Shown piece by piece: positions 1 through 9,188 of a stretch of DNA of 64,000 bases. This stretch comes from Marinobacter salinus. GTDB lineage: Bacteria > Pseudomonadota > Gammaproteobacteria > Pseudomonadales > Oleiphilaceae. The translations under genes were made by a program, and so were the position numbers. Below the pieces are notes generated by a model. It saw only the letters and a program-made list of their open reading frames with translations, did not search any database and had not been told where the DNA came from. The first letter of the stretch is position 1. Each line of letters begins with the position of its first letter. Location of the stretch: assembly GCF_001854125.1 (NCBI RefSeq), contig NZ_CP017715.1, positions 1,116,001 to 1,180,000 on the forward strand, read 5' to 3'.

Positions 1-50
1 GCGTGATCAAAGGAGATGGACAGGTCGGATATTTGAAGCAAATGGCTCAT
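1..50 (-). CDS. yejF: ABC transporter ATP-binding protein YejF, N-terminal fragment
   Basis: Only the first 16 codons lie in the window, cut off at the left edge. The minus strand reads MSHLLQISDLSISFDH, which fits the start of a peptide-transporter ATPase (family pattern: a short strand, then a 'L-S-V/I-x-F' motif before Walker A). It begins one base after the yejE stop codon, the expected place for the ATPase of a yejABEF operon. The call rests mostly on position and the short N-terminal match. Confidence 0.6.
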   Translation of the reverse strand, partial: MSHLLQISDLSISFDH

Positions 51-51
51 A

Positions 52-1080
52 TCAGCTCTTTCTCGGATCGAAGGCATCACGCACGGCTTCACCGACGAAT
101 ACCAGCAATGTCAGCATGACAGACAACGATACAAAAGCGGAGATCCCGAGCCAGGGCGCATGAAGGTTGGCTTTACCTTGTGCTATGAGTTCCCCCAGTG
201 AAGGTTCGCCGGACGGCAAACCGAAACCCAGAAAGTCGAGGGACGTAAGTCCGGTAATGGCGCCGGTCAGGATAAAGGGCAGGAAGGTCAGCGTCGCCAC
301 CATGGCATTTGGCAAAATATGCCGGAACATGATCATTCGATTATCCAGACCAAGGGCCCGGGCGGCTTTGACATATTCGAAATTTCTGGCCCTGAGGAAT
401 TCGGCACGAACAACGTCCACCAGTCCCATCCAGCTGAAAAGAAGCATTATGCCCAGCAGCCACCAGAAGTTCGGTTGCACGATACTGGATAGAATGATTA
501 ACAGGTAGAGGACCGGGAGCCCGGACCACACCTCGATAAACCGCTGGCCAATCAAATCGATTTTACCGCCGTAGTAGCCCTGTATTGCCCCGGCGATGAC
601 ACCAACAATGCAGCTGGCGAAGGTCAGAGTAAGGCCGAATAGCACAGAAATCCGGAACCCGTAAATGACTCGTGCCGCGACATCACGGCCCTGGTCATCG
701 GTTCCCAGCCAATTCTCCGGGCTGGGCGGCGCAGGCGAGGGGACATCGAGGTCATAGTTGATCGTGTCGTAGCTGAATCGGATCGGAGGCCAGATAATCC
801 AGCCGTTGTCTTTGATTTCCTGGGCGATGAAGGGGTCTCGGTAGTCCGCGTCTGTTGGAAGAAAGCCGCCAAAAGTTTCTTCCGGTACGGACTCAACAAC
901 CGGGAAGTATAGGTCGCCGTTATACGAAACAATAAGTGGTGAATCGTTGGCTATGAACTCTGCGACCAGTGAAAGGCCAAACAGGACGAGAAAAAGCCAG
1001 AGCGACCAGAATCCCCGGCGATTAGCCCGGAAATTTCTCAGCCGGCGTTGCTGGATAGGAGTCAGTGACTTCAAGGTCAC
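52..1080 (-). CDS. yejE: Peptide/microcin C ABC transporter permease YejE
   Basis: Inner-membrane permease of a binding-protein-dependent importer, 342 residues, the usual length for YejE. There is one N-terminal membrane segment (about residues 25-45), then a long periplasmic stretch with the [10 protein letters not shown] motif typical of DppC/OppC/YejE proteins, then several membrane helices carrying the EAA-type loop (around [20 protein letters not shown]) that contacts the ATPase. The start is GTG, and it overlaps the yejB stop as GTGA, which implies translational coupling. In E. coli YejABEF imports oligopeptides and microcin C; the substrate here is inferred. Confidence 0.9.
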   Translation of the reverse strand: MTLKSLTPIQQRRLRNFRANRRGFWSLWLFLVLFGLSLVAEFIANDSPLIVSYNGDLYFPVVESVPEETFGGFLPTDADYRDPFIAQEIKDNGWIIWPPIRFSYDTINYDLDVPSPAPPSPENWLGTDDQGRDVAARVIYGFRISVLFGLTLTFASCIVGVIAGAIQGYYGGKIDLIGQRFIEVWSGLPVLYLLIILSSIVQPNFWWLLGIMLLFSWMGLVDVVRAEFLRARNFEYVKAARALGLDNRMIMFRHILPNAMVATLTFLPFILTGAITGLTSLDFLGFGLPSGEPSLGELIAQGKANLHAPWLGISAFVSLSVMLTLLVFVGEAVRDAFDPRKS

Positions 1081-2162
1081 GCCCCCTCCCGGCTTTCAAA
1101 ATCAATCCGCGGGTCGACAAGCACGTAGGTAATGTCACTCACCAGTTTCAAAATCAATCCCATGAGCGTGAATATGTAGAGTGTTCCGAAAATCACCGGA
1201 TAGTCACGGTTCAGGGCAGCTTCAAATCCGAGAAGACCAAGGCCATCGAGAGAGAAGATAACTTCGATGAGCAGGGAGCCAGTAAAAAACAGGGCAACCA
1301 GTACACCAGGGAGGCTGGCGATCACAATCAGCATCGCATTACGGAATACGTGACCATAGAGAACCTGCCCTTCGTCCAGCCCCTTTGCTTTGGCTGTTAC
1401 CACGTACTGCTTACCAATCTCATCCAGGAACGAGTTCTTGGTTAAGAGTGTAAGCGTTGCGAAACCGCCAATAACATTGGCCGTTACCGGAAGTGCCAGA
1501 TGCCAGAAATAGTCCCCGACCTTCTGGTACCAGGCGAGTTCATCAAAATTGGACGAGGTCAGGCCTCTGAGGGGAAACCAGTCGAAATAGCTCCCGCCTG
1601 CAAACAGTACAATGAGCAGAATGGCAAAAAGAAACCCGGGAATGGCGTAGCCAATGACAATGGCTGAGCTGCTCCATACGTCGAACCGAGAGCCGTCGTT
1701 AACCGCCTTGCGGATACCCAGGGGAATGGAAATAAAGTAGATGATCAGGGTGGACCAGAGTCCGAGGGAAATGGACACCGGCATCTTGTCGAGAATGAGA
1801 TCAATGACGCTTTTTTCCCGGAAAAATGAGTCCCCGAAGTTGAAGGTCGCGTAGTCGCCAAGCATCTTGAGGAAACGCTCGTGAGGTGGCTTGTCGAAGC
1901 CATACATCACTTCGATTTCTTTCAGCAGTTCGTCAGGAATGCCTCGGGAACCACGACTGTCTCCCGACGCCGTGGAGACTTCACTGCCTGTGCCGCCACC
2001 AGATGCCCGGGCTAGTGCGCTGCCGCCGTGGCCCTCCATTTCGGCAATCAGCTGTTCAACGGGCCCGCCCGGAGCAGCCTGAACAATCACAAAGTTCAGC
2101 AGCATTATCCCAATTAGGGTCGGGATAATCAGGGCCAGCCTTCGGAGAATATAAATGCCCAT
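1077..2162 (-). CDS. yejB: Peptide/microcin C ABC transporter permease YejB
   Basis: Second permease of the Yej importer, 361 residues. It opens with the classic DppB/OppB-type N-terminus ([20 protein letters not shown]), and the EAA loop is visible near the C-terminus ([21 protein letters not shown]). A Gly/Ser-rich insert (residues about 45-70) lies in the predicted periplasmic loop and is longer than in most relatives. It is 46 bases downstream of yejA and overlaps yejE by four bases, so the three genes form one operon. Confidence 0.9.
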   Translation of the reverse strand: MGIYILRRLALIIPTLIGIMLLNFVIVQAAPGGPVEQLIAEMEGHGGSALARASGGGTGSEVSTASGDSRGSRGIPDELLKEIEVMYGFDKPPHERFLKMLGDYATFNFGDSFFREKSVIDLILDKMPVSISLGLWSTLIIYFISIPLGIRKAVNDGSRFDVWSSSAIVIGYAIPGFLFAILLIVLFAGGSYFDWFPLRGLTSSNFDELAWYQKVGDYFWHLALPVTANVIGGFATLTLLTKNSFLDEIGKQYVVTAKAKGLDEGQVLYGHVFRNAMLIVIASLPGVLVALFFTGSLLIEVIFSLDGLGLLGFEAALNRDYPVIFGTLYIFTLMGLILKLVSDITYVLVDPRIDFESREGA

Positions 2163-2208
2163 TTAGCGGAGGGTTCCTTCCGTTACTACTCGATTCAGAA
2201 TCGGTTGC

Positions 2209-4038
2209 TCAGGGTTTTACCCACCAGTTGTTCAGGTCAATACCGTTCTTGGGCGTTGTTTCGGGCCGCACCAGTTGCTTCCAGTAGGCCACACGATCAC
2301 GGGCGAGATACCAGTGGGGAATCACGTAATGGCCATGCAAAAGCACGCGATCAAGCGCCCGGACCCGCTGAACCAGTTCTTCCCGGTCCGGTGCCTGGAT
2401 AACCATACTGACGAGCTCGTCAACAACGGGATCGTTAACACCCATGTAATTCCGTGAACCAACCGCGTCCACGTTCGACGAATGCCAGTATTCACGCTGC
2501 TCGTTCCCTGGGGAGTCTGACTGGGGGAGGACCTGGGTAATCATGTCAAAATCGAACTCACGCACTCGCTGAACGTATTGGTTGCTGTCCACGAGCCGGA
2601 CAGAGACATCAATACCAAGCTTGGCGAGGTTGTTTTTGAATGGCAAGACCACCCGTTCGAAATTCTTCTGGGCGAGCAGCACTTCGAAGGCCAGGGGCTG
2701 ACCGGTTTCGGCGTTAACCATCTTGCCATCCCGGATTATGTATCCGGCTTCCGTCAGCAGTTCCAGCGCGGTCCGGAGGTTTTTTCTCAGACCTTGCTGT
2801 CCGTCGGTCTCTGGCGGAGCATAAACCTCTGTGAATACGCTGCTGGAAAGCCGTTCTTTGAAGGGCTCCAGGATCTCGAGTTCACGAGCCTGTGGCAGTC
2901 CGGAAGAGGCCAGTTCGCTGTTTTCGAAATAACTGTCCGTCCGTGTGTACTGTCCATAGAACAGGTTTTTGTTGGCCCACTCGAAGTCAAACCCATAGGC
3001 CAGCGCTTCACGCACTTTGGGATCGCTGAAGACCGGGCGCCGGGTGTTATAAACGAAACCCTGCATACCAGTGGGCCGGTGATGTTCAATGGCTTCTGTC
3101 ACGATGGAGCCATTATCGAACTTGGGGCCGGTGTAGGCTGTTGCCCAGTTCTTGGCCGACGTTTCCTGGCGGAAATCCAGGTTGCCCGCCTTGAATGCTT
3201 CAAGAACGACAGTGTCGTCGGTGTAGTAATCATAACGAATCCGATCAAAATTGAACCGGCCCTTCCGGACCCCGAGGTTCTGGGCCCAATAATCCGTTAC
3301 CCGCTCATAGGTGACGGAACGACCTGCCTCGAATTCGCCGATGCGGTAGGGGCCACTGCCAACCGGAGGGGTAAGACCGTTTTCACCAAACTCGCGGGTC
3401 TTCCAGTAATGAGCGGGGAGTATGGGCATTTGGCCCAGAATCAGGGGCAGTTCGCGGTTTGAGGTTGTCCCGAAATCGAAGCGGACACGATGAGGGTTCT
3501 CGACCGTCACTTCGGATATGTCTGCATAATAGTTTCGAAAAAACGGGTGCCCCTTGTTGGTCAGCGTCTCGAATGAAAACTTTACGTCCTCAGCAGTAAT
3601 CGGCTCTCCGTCCTGGAAGAGGGCTTCCTTTCGCAGATTAAAGATGACGTAGCTGCGATCAGGGGGTGTCTCGAGAGATTCGGCAATCAGGCCATAGGCG
3701 GAAAAGGGCTCATCAGCGGAGGACTCAAGCAGGGTATCGTACAGGTAGGTGCTGATACCGGCGGCGGCCACGCCCCTTATATCGAATGGATTGAATGAAT
3801 CGAAACCATTGGCAACAACCGACATGCTCAGAGTGCCGCCTTTCGGTGCATCCGGATTCACGTAGTCAAAATGAGCAAAGCCGGCTGGGTATTTGGGCGA
3901 GCCGTGCATCGCGATGCCGGCCCGGGGCGTAAGCGAACCAGCGGTGTCTTCGCTGGCGAGGGAAAGAGGAGGGGTGGCCGCCAGGGCCAGGGAAGTCAGG
4001 AGCGATGTAAGCTGTAAGGCTGTCCGTATGCTTGTCAT
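2209..4038 (-). CDS. yejA: Periplasmic peptide-binding protein YejA
   Basis: Extracellular solute-binding protein family 5, 609 residues from the chosen start. That start is preferred over upstream in-frame codons because it begins a clean signal peptide: MTSIRTALQLTSLL, a hydrophobic core, then cleavage near LSLASED. The mature part has the YejA-like opening (HGSPKYPAGFAHFDYVNPDAPKGG) and the family signature for open-form peptide receptors around YVIFNLRKEALFQDGEPITAEDVKFSFETL. It feeds ligands to YejB/YejE. First gene of the operon. Confidence 0.92.
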   Translation of the reverse strand: MTSIRTALQLTSLLTSLALAATPPLSLASEDTAGSLTPRAGIAMHGSPKYPAGFAHFDYVNPDAPKGGTLSMSVVANGFDSFNPFDIRGVAAAGISTYLYDTLLESSADEPFSAYGLIAESLETPPDRSYVIFNLRKEALFQDGEPITAEDVKFSFETLTNKGHPFFRNYYADISEVTVENPHRVRFDFGTTSNRELPLILGQMPILPAHYWKTREFGENGLTPPVGSGPYRIGEFEAGRSVTYERVTDYWAQNLGVRKGRFNFDRIRYDYYTDDTVVLEAFKAGNLDFRQETSAKNWATAYTGPKFDNGSIVTEAIEHHRPTGMQGFVYNTRRPVFSDPKVREALAYGFDFEWANKNLFYGQYTRTDSYFENSELASSGLPQARELEILEPFKERLSSSVFTEVYAPPETDGQQGLRKNLRTALELLTEAGYIIRDGKMVNAETGQPLAFEVLLAQKNFERVVLPFKNNLAKLGIDVSVRLVDSNQYVQRVREFDFDMITQVLPQSDSPGNEQREYWHSSNVDAVGSRNYMGVNDPVVDELVSMVIQAPDREELVQRVRALDRVLLHGHYVIPHWYLARDRVAYWKQLVRPETTPKNGIDLNNWWVKP

Positions 4039-4163
4039 GGTTCTCGCACGTTCCGGAATGTCAGGCCGGTGTGCCGGGATGCTGCCCGGCACACCGTTGG
4101 GCTCTGTGAAGCCCTTATGGTTCTTGTTTTTCGGAAAATTCCAGCAGGCGCACGGCACCCAGG

Positions 4164-5918
4164 CTAAGGACTGTTCCGAATATCGACGTAGAGTACCAGA
4201 CTTTGTCCCGGTTGCAGATAACGTGCGGTATTCAGGTCATTCCAGCTTGCGATGTCGCGCACATTCACAGCGAAACGGCTGGCGATCGTGGACAGTGAGT
4301 CACCCTTGCGTACCCGATAACCGACCTTTCTGACCATGGCCTTGCCCCTGGAACTGTTTGATGCCAAAAGCGTGGGCTGACTGGTCTTTGACCAGATCAC
4401 CAGCTCTTTTCTGGGAATCAGCGGATCCCCAGGCGCCATACTGTTCCAGGCGGCGACTTCACGGACGGACACACGGTGCTCCCGGGCAATATCCCAGAAC
4501 GTATCTCCGCGTCGGACCGTATAACGAACCTTGTTGCCGTCCCGTTTCCGGTCCTGTTTGCGCTCAAGCCGTTGAGATGCACTCAGGGCGTACGTATCCG
4601 ATCCATTTTTGGCGGAAGGGATCATCAGTCTTTGACCGATTCTGATCAGGTCACTGTTGAGTTTGTTTACCTGCTGAATCACCGAGGGTGTGGTGGAAAA
4701 TTTGCGGGCGATGGTGATCAGACTGTCTCCGGATTTCACCCGGTAGTTCTGCCACGATACTCGTTGGCTTGACGGTATCTTGGCCAGTGCCGTGCGAAAG
4801 GCCTCAGAGTTCTCCTTGGGTACCAGTAACCGGTGTGGTCCATCTGGATTCGTAGCCCAACGATTGTATGTCGGATTCAGCAGGTAGATTTCATCGACAT
4901 CAACACCTGCCAGTTCCGCGGCCTGAGCGAGATCCAGTTGGGAACCCGTTTCAACAACTTCGAAGTAAGGCTCATCCTCCAGGGCAGGGAGTTTAATGCC
5001 GTAATCTTCCGGTTTGTCGAAGATCTTGGCCAATGCGATCAGCTTTGGAACGTAATGCCGTGTTTCGCGGGGCAGCTCCAGAGACCAGAAATCTTGCGGG
5101 CGATTAAGCTTCCGGTTTCGCCGCAAGGCGCTGGAGACGGTTCCGCCTCCGCTGTTGTATGCAGCCAGTGCCAGTGTGTAGTCGCCGTCAAAACGCCCGG
5201 TTAGCCGATCCAGATAAGTCAGGGCCGCATCAGTTGCAGTGATTACGTCGCGCCGGTCGTCGTGCCACCAGCTCTGAGTCAGGCCAAAGTACTTACCCGT
5301 CGATGGAATAAACTGCCACAGGCCGGCCGCGCGGCCGTGGGAATAAGCAAAGGGATCGAAGGCACTTTCAACTACCGGGAGAAGCGCGAATTCAGCCGGA
5401 AGCCCGCGTTTTTCTGTTTCTGACAGAATATAGTGCAGGTACCGGCTGCCCCGCTCGACCACCCGGTTGATGTAGCCAGGGTGGCTTGAATACCAGTTAA
5501 GTTGATCACGAACCCGCTCATTGTCGATGTCGTGATCCAGTTCAAAACCGTCTCTCAGACGTTGCCAGAGATCGGTCTCCTGAGGCATTTTTTCCGCAGA
5601 CTGTTGCTCAGGGTTATCCAATTTCGCCCGGGCTTCCTGCGCGGCCAACCGAAGCTCCGGAGCTATGGCGTCGTCCAGCGCACCCTGTGGCATTGCGGCT
5701 GCTTCATCACCGGACTCAATGGACTCCTTAAGGCTCTCATCTCCCGTTGCGACGGTCAGTTCGTCAGATTCCAGGGGGTTGCCGGTAGCTCCTCTGTTGT
5801 CCACATCCTTGATCCAGGTCGTCGGGTTTACCCACGAGTCTCCCGGTTGTTCGAAGATACTACAGCCACTAGCCAGGGCGCCTGCAAGAAAAATAACGGA
5901 CAATCGTTTGACCGACAT
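4164..5918 (-). CDS. mltD: Membrane-bound lytic transglycosylase D with three LysM domains
   Basis: Cleaves peptidoglycan between MurNAc and GlcNAc by forming 1,6-anhydro ends. 584 residues from the chosen start, where a lipoprotein signal peptide begins (MSVKRLSVIFLAGALASGCS, lipobox LASG|C). The SLT domain (about residues 150-290) shows the catalytic glutamate in LLPVVESAFDPFAYS and the motif AAGLWQFIPSTGKYFGL. Three LysM peptidoglycan-binding repeats follow, starting near YRVKSGDSL, YTVRRGDTF and YRVRKGDSL. Outer-membrane anchored by inference. It lies between gloB and the yej operon on the same strand, apparently a separate unit. Confidence 0.93.
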   Translation of the reverse strand: MSVKRLSVIFLAGALASGCSIFEQPGDSWVNPTTWIKDVDNRGATGNPLESDELTVATGDESLKESIESGDEAAAMPQGALDDAIAPELRLAAQEARAKLDNPEQQSAEKMPQETDLWQRLRDGFELDHDIDNERVRDQLNWYSSHPGYINRVVERGSRYLHYILSETEKRGLPAEFALLPVVESAFDPFAYSHGRAAGLWQFIPSTGKYFGLTQSWWHDDRRDVITATDAALTYLDRLTGRFDGDYTLALAAYNSGGGTVSSALRRNRKLNRPQDFWSLELPRETRHYVPKLIALAKIFDKPEDYGIKLPALEDEPYFEVVETGSQLDLAQAAELAGVDVDEIYLLNPTYNRWATNPDGPHRLLVPKENSEAFRTALAKIPSSQRVSWQNYRVKSGDSLITIARKFSTTPSVIQQVNKLNSDLIRIGQRLMIPSAKNGSDTYALSASQRLERKQDRKRDGNKVRYTVRRGDTFWDIAREHRVSVREVAAWNSMAPGDPLIPRKELVIWSKTSQPTLLASNSSRGKAMVRKVGYRVRKGDSLSTIASRFAVNVRDIASWNDLNTARYLQPGQSLVLYVDIRNSP

Positions 5919-6038
5919 AGAATGATTCCGGGTCACAGTTGAAGCCGGATGGTATGTCTTAAAATCCGGCATATTTAAAGGGTTACAGTCACAATTTGGC
6001 AATAATTCTATTGGACGCCTTTTCCGGGGGTCAAGAAA

Positions 6039-6061
6039 CCTCTCGTTACGGCCTTGAGAGG
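6039..6061 (-). terminator. Probable gloB terminator
   Basis: Read on the minus strand, CCTCTC and GAGAGG arms flank an 11-base loop and are followed by TTTCTT, 14 bases after the gloB stop. The stem is short, so the call is moderate. Confidence 0.45.
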
Positions 6062-6074
6062 AATTGTTAACCGG

Positions 6075-6869
6075 TCAGAAGTTGTCCTTGCCATGACGTA
6101 TGGCCGCAAAGATCGCGGTTTCGGAATCAGCGGGCAGCCCGTTTGCGGCGCAATACCCTCTGGCTGCGTCGACAACGAGCGGATCGTCCCAGCGAAGGAA
6201 CGGGTTCAACCGTTTTTCCTCACCCAGCACCGATGGCACAGTCGGTTGCCCGCTATCCCGACGTTCTTTGCAGCGAACCTCAAAATTCTTCAGGCCTTCA
6301 TCCCTGGGGAGCCAGCTACGGGCAAATTTCAGGTTGGCCAGGGTGTACTCATGGGCACAATAGACCGCAGTTTTGTCGGGGAGCGCCCTCAGTGACTGCA
6401 GGGATTGTCGCATTTGCTCCGGTGTTCCCTCGAACAACCGACCGCAGCCACAGACAAACAGGGTATCACCGCAGAACAGGACTGGACGGTCATTGACTTC
6501 AGTGTCGGTGAAATAGGCAATATGGTCCAGGGTATGCCCGGGTACCCCCAGCACCTGGAACGTCAGACCTTCCCAAACCACTTCGTCACCCGGATGAACT
6601 GTGTTCGTGCAATTTTTGAACGGAGATTCCGCGGGGCCGGTAATACGGCAGTTCGGAAAGGCTTTTGCCAGCTCGTTTACACCGCCGACATGGTCTGGAT
6701 GATGATGGGTAATAAGGATGGTATCGAGTGTGAGACCCTGGTCTCTCAGGTAGTCAAGGACCGGGTGCGCCTGGCCGGGGTCTACCACCAGGGCTTTGCG
6801 GTTTCCCGGGTCAGACAGGCACCAGATATAATTGTCACTAAACGCAGGAATGGCAGAAATGGTGAGCAT
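6075..6869 (-). CDS. gloB: Hydroxyacylglutathione hydrolase (glyoxalase II)
   Basis: Hydrolyses S-lactoylglutathione to lactate and glutathione, the second step of methylglyoxal detoxification in the cytoplasm. 264 residues. The metallo-beta-lactamase zinc motif [10 protein letters not shown] is at about residues 53-62, and further metal ligands are in [11 protein letters not shown] and [18 protein letters not shown]. The C-terminal [14 protein letters not shown] region is typical of GloB. The start follows a GGGG ribosome site and matches the E. coli opening (xLxSIPAFxDNYIW). Divergent from the methyltransferase gene. Confidence 0.95.
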   Translation of the reverse strand: MLTISAIPAFSDNYIWCLSDPGNRKALVVDPGQAHPVLDYLRDQGLTLDTILITHHHPDHVGGVNELAKAFPNCRITGPAESPFKNCTNTVHPGDEVVWEGLTFQVLGVPGHTLDHIAYFTDTEVNDRPVLFCGDTLFVCGCGRLFEGTPEQMRQSLQSLRALPDKTAVYCAHEYTLANLKFARSWLPRDEGLKNFEVRCKERRDSGQPTVPSVLGEEKRLNPFLRWDDPLVVDAARGYCAANGLPADSETAIFAAIRHGKDNF

Positions 6870-6964
6870 AAGACCCCACATGTGCTAAACGAATGTGACT
6901 GATATGATAGAGCATTAAACACATGGCCCCAACAACGGGATCTGGTTTGCGGGAGTGACACGGT

Positions 6965-7756
6965 GTGAGTAAGCCTGAAGCAATCGACTATCCGGTTCGA
7001 GGCGAGAGCTTTGAAAGATGGTTCCAGACTCCGCTTGGCAGGGCTTTGCTGGCGGATCAGCGTCGCATGCTGGACCACGAGCTCGGCAAACTCACGGGTG
7101 CAAGACAGCTGCAGGTGGGTATCAGCCATCGGCTACCGCTGGCAACGGGCACGGACTTCTCCCAGAAAATAATCACCACACCGCGATGGTATCCGAACAT
7201 CCCGGACGGGGTCGCCGTTTGTGACGCAGATGAGCTGCCGTTTCCCGGTGATTCCATGGATCTCGTGGTTCTCCATCACAGCGCTGACTTTTCCCGATAT
7301 CCACACCAGGTCCTTCGTGAAGCGGCACGAGTTCTCCGTGGTGAAGGTACAATTGCCTTGGTTGGGTTTAATCCCCTGAGCCTGTGGGGGCTGCGCAAGT
7401 TTACTTCACGGAATGGGGAAGGCCCCTGGGGAGGGCGCTTTCTTCTTCGGGGCCGTATGGAGGACTGGCTTCACTTGCTGGGATGTAACATGGAGCTCTC
7501 CGTGACCCGTTTTTTCCGGCTTCCGATCCAGCGAAGCGGTCGGAAGGCCCAAAGCAGAGCAGATCGAATTCTCACAGAAAACAGTCTCCTGCCTGTTGGG
7601 GCTTATTACTGTATCCTTGCGAAAAAACGCGTTTATGCCCGCATTCCGAGACGCCCCGTCTGGCGCCAGGCGAAAGTGATTACGCTTCCCGGTACGGGAA
7701 CTGTCGGGGCTTCCAGAGGGCTTGTACGCCGGCGGACGCACACCCGGCAAGAATGA
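6965..7756 (+). CDS. Class I SAM-dependent methyltransferase, substrate unknown
   Basis: 263 residues with a GTG start. The Rossmann-type methyltransferase core is seen as a [27 protein letters not shown] segment (motifs II-III of Methyltransf_11) followed by [29 protein letters not shown]. The usual glycine-rich motif I is weak. A basic C-terminal tail follows. The same gene sits between gloB and rnhA in Pseudomonas and relatives, but I know of no assigned substrate. Starts 95 bases from divergent gloB and runs into rnhA with a 19-base gap. Confidence 0.85.
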   Translation: MSKPEAIDYPVRGESFERWFQTPLGRALLADQRRMLDHELGKLTGARQLQVGISHRLPLATGTDFSQKIITTPRWYPNIPDGVAVCDADELPFPGDSMDLVVLHHSADFSRYPHQVLREAARVLRGEGTIALVGFNPLSLWGLRKFTSRNGEGPWGGRFLLRGRMEDWLHLLGCNMELSVTRFFRLPIQRSGRKAQSRADRILTENSLLPVGAYYCILAKKRVYARIPRRPVWRQAKVITLPGTGTVGASRGLVRRRTHTRQE

Positions 7757-7775
7757 TTCAGTAATAGGAGATGCC

Positions 7776-8219
7776 ATGTCCGGCAAGGTAATTCTGTACA
7801 CCGATGGCGCTTGTAAAGGCAACCCGGGCCCCGGAGGGTGGGGGGTTGTTCTGCGCTACGGTGATGCCCGCAAGTTGATGCATGGAGGCGAGGCGGATAC
7901 CACCAATAACCGAATGGAGCTGATGGCAGCGATCCGCGGGCTGGAGGCGCTGAAGCGCTCCTGTGAGGTTGAGCTCTATACTGACTCGCAATATGTGCGA
8001 AAGGGAATTACCGAGTGGATGTCGGGGTGGAAGCGCAATGGCTGGAAAACATCGGCGAAAAAGCCGGTCAAAAATGAGGATCTCTGGCGGGAGCTGGATG
8101 CTGAAGTGGCCAGGCATAGCGTTAACTGGCATTGGGTGAAGGGGCATGCGGGCATCCCTGATAACGAACTGGCCGATGAACTGGCCAATCGTGGCGTTGC
8201 GGAGCTGGCCAACGCCTGA
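7776..8219 (+). CDS. rnhA: Ribonuclease HI
   Basis: Degrades RNA in RNA:DNA hybrids. 147 residues from the ATG preceded by ATAGGAG; an in-frame upstream ATG at 7722 lies inside the preceding gene and is less likely. The catalytic carboxylates are visible: Asp in [17 protein letters not shown], Glu in NRMELMAAI, Asp in LYTDSQYV, and the last Asp in [15 protein letters not shown]. The WVKGHAG handle is typical of the bacterial type. Pairs with dnaQ in the common rnhA-dnaQ order. Confidence 0.97.
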   Translation: MSGKVILYTDGACKGNPGPGGWGVVLRYGDARKLMHGGEADTTNNRMELMAAIRGLEALKRSCEVELYTDSQYVRKGITEWMSGWKRNGWKTSAKKPVKNEDLWRELDAEVARHSVNWHWVKGHAGIPDNELADELANRGVAELANA

Positions 8220-8246
8220 AACGGATAACATTGAGCAGAATGTGTT

Positions 8247-8957
8247 ATGAGACAAATTGTACTGGATACCGAAACAACCGGTATCGACCCTTCCGAAGGG
8301 CACCGGATTATAGAAATCGGTTGTGTTGAGTTAATGGAGCGGCAACTTACCGGCCGCAACTACCACGTCTACATCAACCCAGAGCGGGAAGTTGAGGCTG
8401 AGGCCATTACCATTCACGGCATAACCAACGAATTTCTGGTGGATAAACCCAGGTTTTCCGAGATTGCCGACGAGTTCTTCGAATTCATCAAGGGTGCCGA
8501 ACTGGTCATCCACAACGCGGCTTTCGACGTTGGATTCATGGATTCTGAGTTTGCGCGCTTGAAGCCCGTCAGAAAAACAGCGGAGAACTGCGGAATTGTA
8601 GACTCCCTGGCCATTGCCCGTAAGAAGCATCCGGGTCAGAAAAACAGTCTGGATGCCCTCTGCAAGCGGTACGGAGTCGACAACAGCAACCGGGATCTGC
8701 ACGGCGCCCTGCTGGATGCTGAAATTCTCGCAGACGTTTACCTGCTGCTGACCGGCGGACAAACCGCGCTGTCTCTTGACGCGGGGTCCGAAGACGGCGG
8801 TGCTTCCGGCGGCATACGGAGATTGTCTCCCGAGCGCACTCCACTGTCTGTTGTCCATGCCTCTGGGGAGGAGCTCTCCGCCCATGAGGAGTTCATGTCG
8901 ATGCTGGAGAAAAAGGCTGGCGGGACCGTGTGGGATAAACTCCGGCAGGCGGAATGA
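8247..8957 (+). CDS. dnaQ: DNA polymerase III epsilon subunit (3'-5' proofreading exonuclease)
   Basis: Proofreading subunit of the replicative polymerase, 236 residues. ExoI motif LDTETTGIDPSEGHRIIEIGCVEL at the N-terminus, ExoII in ELVIHNAAFDVGFMD and ExoIII in HGALLDAEILADVYLLLTGGQ give the DEDDh set. The C-terminal tail carries the polymerase-alpha-binding region. Same strand as rnhA, 27 bases downstream. Confidence 0.97.
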   Translation: MRQIVLDTETTGIDPSEGHRIIEIGCVELMERQLTGRNYHVYINPEREVEAEAITIHGITNEFLVDKPRFSEIADEFFEFIKGAELVIHNAAFDVGFMDSEFARLKPVRKTAENCGIVDSLAIARKKHPGQKNSLDALCKRYGVDNSNRDLHGALLDAEILADVYLLLTGGQTALSLDAGSEDGGASGGIRRLSPERTPLSVVHASGEELSAHEEFMSMLEKKAGGTVWDKLRQAE

Positions 8958-9188
8958 GAACTGTGTCGGGCTGTACCAAATGTTACATTCCGGCTTTCTT
9001 GAGCTACTTGAGTTTTGTGTTATAAGTAATGATAAGTTCGCCAGTTTTTTGGCAACCATGGTGCATGAGATCAGCTCTGGCCGGGAAGGGTTGAACCGGC
9101 TCATAACAAGAAAGGTTCGCCGTCCACCGGGTGAGCCGTAGTCATTATGAGGACGCGGTAGTCTCCGCAAATCTAACAGGAAGCGTTT

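Noticed and set aside
2578-3462. 294-codon plus frame opposite yejA
   Set aside because: Antisense shadow without a ribosome site or domain.
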